Shown here: piece by piece, positions 59,400 through 64,000 of the stretch | Position numbering within the stretch: position 1 is the first letter of the stretch | Layout of the letters: every line of letters starts with the position of its first letter | Source: Roseburia_C amylophila | Lineage (GTDB): Bacteria > Bacillota > Clostridia > Lachnospirales > Lachnospiraceae | Assembly: GCF_025567465.1 (NCBI RefSeq) | Contig: NZ_JAOQKI010000003.1 | Span: 114,189-178,188 of the forward strand | Length of the DNA: 64,000 nt | Direction: 5' to 3' | The notes under the pieces: generated by a model | The model's database searches: none | What the model saw: the letters and a program-made list of their open reading frames with translations, nothing else | What the model was told of the DNA's origin: nothing | Position numbers and translations under genes: made by a program

Positions 59400-60013
59400 A
59401 TGAAGGAAAAAGAACATCAATCCATAGAGTGGAAGGAATCATGGCAGGATGAGTATTTAAAATGGATTTGTGGATATGCCAATGCCTACGGTGGAACAAT
59501 ATACATAGATACGGATGACGATGGTAATGTTGTAGGTATTGATAATGCAAGAGATTTATTAGAACGAATTCCTAATAAGATTACAGATACAATGGGAATC
59601 ATTGCAGATGTGAACTTGTTATATAAAGGCGAACTTGAGTATCTGCAGATAATTGTTGATAAATATCCATCTTTAATAAGTTTTCGTGGAAAATATTATT
59701 GTCGTTCCGGAAGTACCATGCGTGAGATTACTGGAAAGGAATTGGAAAGAGCTTTGTTAAAAACGCAGGGAAGAACATGGGATGGTGTGCCTCTGCCAAA
59801 ACTGTAAGTATCTGACTTAAAGCAGGATGCAATACAGTTATTTAAAGATAAGGCAGTGAAAAGAGGAAGGCTTACGAAGGAAGAAGTCAGTGTGGAAGAT
59901 ACTATCTTGATGGATAACCTGCACCTAATTGATGAAGATTTGAAACAAAAAATCCGGGATATAATGGTGCATACTCATATGAAGAGTTTATGAGGATTGT
60001 TAAAGAGTTGTAG
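59400..60013 (+). pseudogene. AlbA_2/Schlafen-type gene, broken and deleted
   Basis: The frame opens with the AlbA_2 domain: HQSIEWKESWQDEYLKWICGYANAYGGTIYIDTDDDG, in pieces, then IVDKYPSLISFRGKYYCRSGSTMREIT. It stops at TAA 59805-59807 after PLPKL. The same frame then continues with family-like VSDLKQDAIQLFKDKAVKRGRLTKEE to about 59940, so the TAA is a nonsense codon, likely from AAA. After that the sequence joins, in another frame, a piece ending SYEEFMRIVKEL (stop 60011-60013), foreign to the family. It is a remnant with a stop and a large deletion. A short AlbA_2 protein may still be made. Confidence 0.8.
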
Positions 60014-60038
60014 TAAATAGAAAGGAAAGTACGTATTG

Positions 60039-61259
60039 ATGCGTAGAGAAAATCCAAGATGGGAGTATAGAAGAGAAACATCAGCATACGATAAGTCTGA
60101 TTATAGGAGTAAATTTTATAAGGGTAAATGGGAAAAAGCTTGGATAAAAAATAGAATCCAATATGCTTTAGATAAAAAAATAGATTTATATGAATCAATG
60201 TGGGAAGGTTATGTAGATAAAACAGAACATATGCCCAAAAGTTTGTTTAAATTTTTTCCATTTAATCATAATAGTTTAAAATGTATTGAAACCAATTCTG
60301 TTTTTATGAATAACCCTAGTAACTTTAATGATCCATTTGATTGCTTATTGTGCGCAAATGAAAATGAATTTCTTAAATACTGTTTATTGGATTATCTGAA
60401 AGAAACGGACGCTGTTGGACGAGAGATATTATCACAAGATGAATTGAATAAATTGGAACATAGTTATTGCGGTGATTGGGAACAGCATAATGGAAGTATA
60501 TATAATACTTTTGATAGTGTTGTTACTCATATCTGTTATGATCCTGAATTAAGAAAAGAACGTAAAGGAAGCGATGAAATTAGTCGGAAACTATATTATG
60601 ATAGGATAAAATATGAAAATGGACTAAAAGAGCTAAGAAAAAATATGATACAAGTAACTTCATTTGCTAATATTGATGATTTTAAGTTGACTTCTTATAT
60701 GGAATTATGGGCACATTATGCACAAAATCATGAAGGTTTTTGTGTTGAGTACGATTTAACACGACCTATTGCAGATTCAAGAGAAAATGCAATGATTCTA
60801 GGGGGATTATTGCCTTGCGAATATGGAGCAAAACAGATTATTTTAAGTAAAAGAAAAATATACAAGTATATAAACAAAATCCCGCTTACAGCATATGAAC
60901 AGATGGAACTTGATAAAAGTTTAATGCTGTCATTTATCACAAAATCTTCATCGTGGAAATATGAAAATGAATGGCGACTTTTGCTGCCTGTGGATATATG
61001 TAAAATATATGACAATATGATACCATTCTTCCCAATAAAGGCAATTTATATTGGATGCAGAATGCATAGGGATAATAGAGAGTATTTGTATTGTTTGGCA
61101 AAACATAAAGATATTAAAGTTTATGATATGTCTATGCATAAATATAATTTTGAACTTGAAGGTGAGTATTGCGAAGCCGATATAAATAATTATTTTCAAT
61201 CAAAGGAAGAGAAGAGACAGAGAGAGTTAAGAGATAGTAAATATAAGTTTTGGAAATAA
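60039..61259 (+). CDS. DUF2971 family protein
   Basis: A 406-residue soluble protein. MPKSLFKFFPFNHNSLKCIETNSVFMNNPSNFNDPFDC, in pieces, then YMELWAHYAQNHEGFCVEYDL near residue 230 and SSWKYENEWRLLLP near residue 305 are the hallmarks of DUF2971 (PF11185). The WaHYa...GfC.eY and E.EWR motifs resemble those of ADP-ribosyl-transfer-like folds. Genes of this family often travel in mobile and defence islands; no activity is proven. Start ATG 60039 is preferred to the TTG just before it. AT-rich codon use, unlike core genes. Confidence 0.8.
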   Translation: MRRENPRWEYRRETSAYDKSDYRSKFYKGKWEKAWIKNRIQYALDKKIDLYESMWEGYVDKTEHMPKSLFKFFPFNHNSLKCIETNSVFMNNPSNFNDPFDCLLCANENEFLKYCLLDYLKETDAVGREILSQDELNKLEHSYCGDWEQHNGSIYNTFDSVVTHICYDPELRKERKGSDEISRKLYYDRIKYENGLKELRKNMIQVTSFANIDDFKLTSYMELWAHYAQNHEGFCVEYDLTRPIADSRENAMILGGLLPCEYGAKQIILSKRKIYKYINKIPLTAYEQMELDKSLMLSFITKSSSWKYENEWRLLLPVDICKIYDNMIPFFPIKAIYIGCRMHRDNREYLYCLAKHKDIKVYDMSMHKYNFELEGEYCEADINNYFQSKEEKRQRELRDSKYKFWK

Positions 61260-61337
61260 AAATCAAATAAGATACTAAGAAAATTAGAAATGATAATTAT
61301 GTTTAGAATATAGTTGTGTAGGAATGGAGATGACACT

Positions 61338-62855
61338 ATGGAACTTGAAATGGATGTAGAGGACTTATTAAACAAAAGAAAATTAGAATCAGACCGAATA
61401 GAGTTTAAGGCTGGGTGGAATCCTGATGATATCTACCATAGTGTCTGTGCATTTGCAAATGATTATAATAATGATGGCGGCGGTTATATTGTTGTAGGCG
61501 TTGAGGAAGAAAATGGTGTTGCCAAGCGTCCGGTAAAGGGCTTACCTGAATATATGTTGGATTCAATACAGAAAGATATGTTGGGTTATAATAATCTGAT
61601 TTCTCCACCCTACTTTCCACAGGGTATACCAGCAGAAGTGGATGAAAAATGGATTTTTGTAATTGTTGTCAGAACAGGACAGCAGCGACCTTATAAATCA
61701 CCAGAGCATGTAACAAGTAAGAAAGAGAAAAAGTACAATTATTATATTCGTTATCAGACAAGTTCTGTTAAGGCAAATAGTGAACAGGAGCGAGAACTGA
61801 TTAATATGTCAGATCAAACACCGTTTGATTGCAGAGCAAACCATAAGGCAACATTTGAGGATATTTCACCTGTACTGTTAGAAGATCATTTGAGAAAAAC
61901 CGGTAGTAAGCTTGCTAAACAGGTAAGGGAACGTGGTGTTGAGGAAATACTTAATGATATGCAGTTATTGATTGGTCCGCCAGAACTCAGATATATTCAG
62001 AATGTGGCAATTATGATGTTCTGTGAACATCCAGAAAAATTCTTTGGATATACTTATGTACAGATGACATCCTTTCCTAAAGGAAGTATTGAAAATCCAA
62101 GTATTAGTGAAGATTTCCCCAATATTACAGGTTCTGTGCCACAGATGATTCAGGCAACAATGGAAAGATTTCGTAATTTGATTATTCGAGAGAAGGTAAT
62201 TAAAGTACCAAATCAGATGGAGGCGTTAAGGATATTCAATTATCCATATCAGGCGATAGAGGAGGCTGTTGTAAATGCCTTTTATCACAGAGATTATATG
62301 TCCTTTGAACCAGTAACTATAGAGATAGAGCCGGATTGCATAAATATTATGAATTTTCCGGGGATAGACAGATCTATTTCAGAAAAAACGATAGCTGAGG
62401 GAAAGAGATTTGTTTCGAGATATTATAGAAATAGACGACTTGGAGAGTTTTTAAAAGAACTGGATTTATCAGAGGGACATTCTTCTGGCATACCAACAAT
62501 ACAGGAAGAACTTGAGAAGAATGGCTCACCAAGAGCGGAGTTCTTTACGGATGAAGATAGACGAGCTATGAGAATAAGAATTCCAATCCACCCGGCATTT
62601 TTGGAAGCGGATGATGAAGTTTTGCTGCCAGATAGCTATGAGAAAGCAACGAAAAAATCATCAAAGAAAAAGATAGAGCAATATGAAAAAATCTTAAAAT
62701 TATTAAATGATGGAGAATGGCACAAAACAGCTGAAATAGCTGATAATCTGGGATTAAAGGATACTAGGACAAAGGAATTGTTAAAGGAATTAATTGCACT
62801 TGATAAACTCATTGATAATGGGAAAACAAAAGGCAAGTTGTATAGATTAAAATAA
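61338..62855 (+). CDS. AlbA_2 (Schlafen-like) and ATPase-domain protein with winged-helix tail
   Basis: A 505-residue protein of the 'ATP-dependent DNA helicase RecG-related' class, which has no helicase motifs. Residues 10-150 form the AlbA_2 domain (DRIEFKAGWNPDDIYHSVCAFANDY, GGGYIVVGVEEENG). A HATPase_c_4-like domain follows (PYQAIEEAVVNAFYHRDY, MNFPGID, GRGSG-type GHSSGIPTI). A Lys/Ser-rich linker leads to a winged helix (EWHKTAEIADNLGLKDTRTKELLKEL). Start is ATG 61338 after GGAG. Such proteins are frequent in ICEs and are thought to be regulators or defence factors. Confidence 0.85.
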   Translation: MELEMDVEDLLNKRKLESDRIEFKAGWNPDDIYHSVCAFANDYNNDGGGYIVVGVEEENGVAKRPVKGLPEYMLDSIQKDMLGYNNLISPPYFPQGIPAEVDEKWIFVIVVRTGQQRPYKSPEHVTSKKEKKYNYYIRYQTSSVKANSEQERELINMSDQTPFDCRANHKATFEDISPVLLEDHLRKTGSKLAKQVRERGVEEILNDMQLLIGPPELRYIQNVAIMMFCEHPEKFFGYTYVQMTSFPKGSIENPSISEDFPNITGSVPQMIQATMERFRNLIIREKVIKVPNQMEALRIFNYPYQAIEEAVVNAFYHRDYMSFEPVTIEIEPDCINIMNFPGIDRSISEKTIAEGKRFVSRYYRNRRLGEFLKELDLSEGHSSGIPTIQEELEKNGSPRAEFFTDEDRRAMRIRIPIHPAFLEADDEVLLPDSYEKATKKSSKKKIEQYEKILKLLNDGEWHKTAEIADNLGLKDTRTKELLKELIALDKLIDNGKTKGKLYRLK

Positions 62856-62902
62856 TTCGTCGCTTTTTTCGTTGAAAAAGCGACGAAAAAAGCGACGAAA
62901 AA
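62856..62902. repeat. Hairpin with repeated AAAGCGACGAAAA units
   Basis: TTCGTCGCTTTTTTC (62856-62870) pairs with GAAAAAGCGACGAA (62874-62887), and the unit is repeated once more to 62902. It lacks a T-run on the + side. Read forward, it encodes an Ala-Thr-Lys-Lys-type repeat like the linkers of AlbA_2 proteins, so it may be the vestige of a deleted paralogue. Confidence 0.5.
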
Positions 62903-63013
62903 AGTTATTCTATCATGAGGACTACCTGATAGATGCAGGTGTGCCGATAGTAATTAAGTGTTGAATATAGTACAGAACAGGTAGCGGAAATACGATATAG
63001 GAAGGAAAAAGAG

Positions 63014-63886
63014 ATGTTGGTACAAATTGGTAATTGGCTATATCAAAATGCAATGGCTATTTTCATTTCTGCGATTGCATCGTTGTTAATATCAAAAAGA
63101 TATTATGACAAAGCAAACCGAGAAAGTGTATTGATGATGGTGATATTTCCAATCGTTAAATTATTGAATGAAAAATATTATACGCGTAATGATTATGAAG
63201 CACTTTTTGAAATCAATTCTTCTTATGCGGTTAAATATCTTAGAAAAAAGGAAAGAAATAAGTTGCTTGAATTATTAAGTGCTTATAGAGATGTATGTAA
63301 ATATAGTAAAGAGAATGCAGACACAAGTTGTATTATGGCATATTATAACTATAAGTTGAAAGAAAAAGGCATTAATCCTAAACCTTGTGCAATAACAGAT
63401 GATGATGGAGAAGTGGTAGCAGACGATTTTCCACCAGATTATAATTATCTGCAGGATTATGTGTATAAAATAGTTTCTTCATTTGATTTTATAGAGTCAC
63501 CAGAAGAATGCACCATAAAAATTGCAGATGCGTTTAAATGCTATACAGAAAAGTATTATACGGGGGAAGAAATAACTTATTTTAAAGATTATTCAATCGA
63601 GAAAGTGATAGAATTGTCTGAAATTTCTAAAAAGTGGAATGATAAATTCAGGCGAGCAGATAAGAGTAAAGAAGAATTTTTGAATTTACCTATTTGTAAG
63701 AAAGTGAAAAATATTATTGATGAGTCAAGTGTGAATAAATATGTAAATAGAAAAATAGATGAGAAAGAATATAATTATAAAGAATATGAACAAAGACGAA
63801 TTAGAGATAATATGATTTTGGAGGATGTTAAAAAAGCAAATGAACTGGGGAGTATAAGCCGATATTCGGAAGAACAAATACAGTGA
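63014..63886 (+). CDS. Membrane-anchored protein of unknown function
   Basis: A 290-residue protein with one N-terminal helix (NAMAIFISAIASLLISKRYYD) and a helical, Lys/Glu/Tyr-rich cytoplasmic body. No known motif found. The layout is like that of the gene at 56288, with a short anchor at the extreme N-terminus. RBS GAAGGAAAAAGAG is acceptable. AT-rich composition marks it as part of the imported cargo. It is the last complete gene in the window. Confidence 0.65.
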   Translation: MLVQIGNWLYQNAMAIFISAIASLLISKRYYDKANRESVLMMVIFPIVKLLNEKYYTRNDYEALFEINSSYAVKYLRKKERNKLLELLSAYRDVCKYSKENADTSCIMAYYNYKLKEKGINPKPCAITDDDGEVVADDFPPDYNYLQDYVYKIVSSFDFIESPEECTIKIADAFKCYTEKYYTGEEITYFKDYSIEKVIELSEISKKWNDKFRRADKSKEEFLNLPICKKVKNIIDESSVNKYVNRKIDEKEYNYKEYEQRRIRDNMILEDVKKANELGSISRYSEEQIQ

Positions 63887-63936
63887 GCTCAAAAAGAAGA
63901 GGGGAAGAAGGCTATAAATGCATTATATTAGAGACC

Positions 63937-63956
63937 GTTTCAAGTTTTGTGTAAAC
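63937..63956. mobile_element. Possible end of an IS256-type insertion sequence
   Basis: GTTTCAAGTTTTGTGTAAAC, preceded by GAGACC, looks like the terminal repeat of IS256-family elements of Clostridia as I remember them. A transposase would have to follow beyond 64000. With only 64 bases left this cannot be confirmed. Confidence 0.3.
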
Positions 63957-64000
63957 GTTAAAAACTGATATAAGATTTGTGAATAGTTACAAATGGGCAG

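Overview
The window looks like a chromosome segment of a low-GC, spore-forming Firmicute, most likely a gut Lachnospiraceae. The reasons are spoIIID, a SPOCS/LysM spore-type protein, Veg, long-form HPF, ECF vitamin transport, carbohydrate ABC and glycoside hydrolase operons, frequent TTG/GTG starts with strong Shine-Dalgarno sequences, and an adenine-rich coding strand. The genus cannot be fixed from sequence alone. No tRNA, rRNA or CRISPR array was seen.

Positions 1-48050 are core chromosome. On the left is a SulP fragment cut by a repeat element, then a membrane-tethered ECF sigma factor with a tiny coupled ORF, a frameshifted secreted repeat protein, and an mscL gene stopped by one nonsense codon. 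Next come housekeeping genes: tRNA dihydrouridine synthase, a YfcE-type phosphoesterase, endonuclease IV, a vitamin B6 salvage pair, a chemotaxis receptor, dGTPase, HPF, ddl-murF, plsC, veg, the SPOCS/LysM gene, an NlpC/P60 hydrolase, yqeY, map, plsY, a GT28 glycosyltransferase, apt and a purine permease. A 5'-truncated GH36 alpha-galactosidase, a MATE/MerR pair, a sorted surface protein and spoIIID follow. Positions 35831-45756 hold a LacI-regulated sugar operon: binding protein, two permeases, GH2 beta-galactosidase, GH13 sucrose-phosphorylase-like enzyme and fructokinase. Together these could take a galactosyl-sucrose such as lactosucrose to central metabolism.

Five copies of a family of long imperfect palindromes (about 200-530 bp) are scattered between 135 and 33502. 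Each folds on itself almost end to end. All share a central two-hairpin core whose stems change in compensating pairs between copies, and the three best-preserved copies end in a TIR-like CGGTGATTG. I do not recognise the family.

From the 3' end of guaA (48041) to the right edge lies an integrated mobilizable element. It has a tyrosine integrase, a compact structured RNA candidate, a phage-type repressor, a winged-helix protein, an unusual array of eleven small hairpins, an oriT-like region, mobC and a relaxase. AT-rich cargo follows: an iron-sulfur flavoprotein, an HD phosphohydrolase, a Nudix-M24 peptidase fusion, an MccF-like S66 peptidase, an HTH-Nudix fusion, a DUF2971 protein, two AlbA_2/Schlafen-type genes (one broken) and several membrane-anchored unknowns. 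The far end of the element is outside the window. The Nudix/M24/S66 cluster may detoxify peptide-nucleotide compounds; that is inference.
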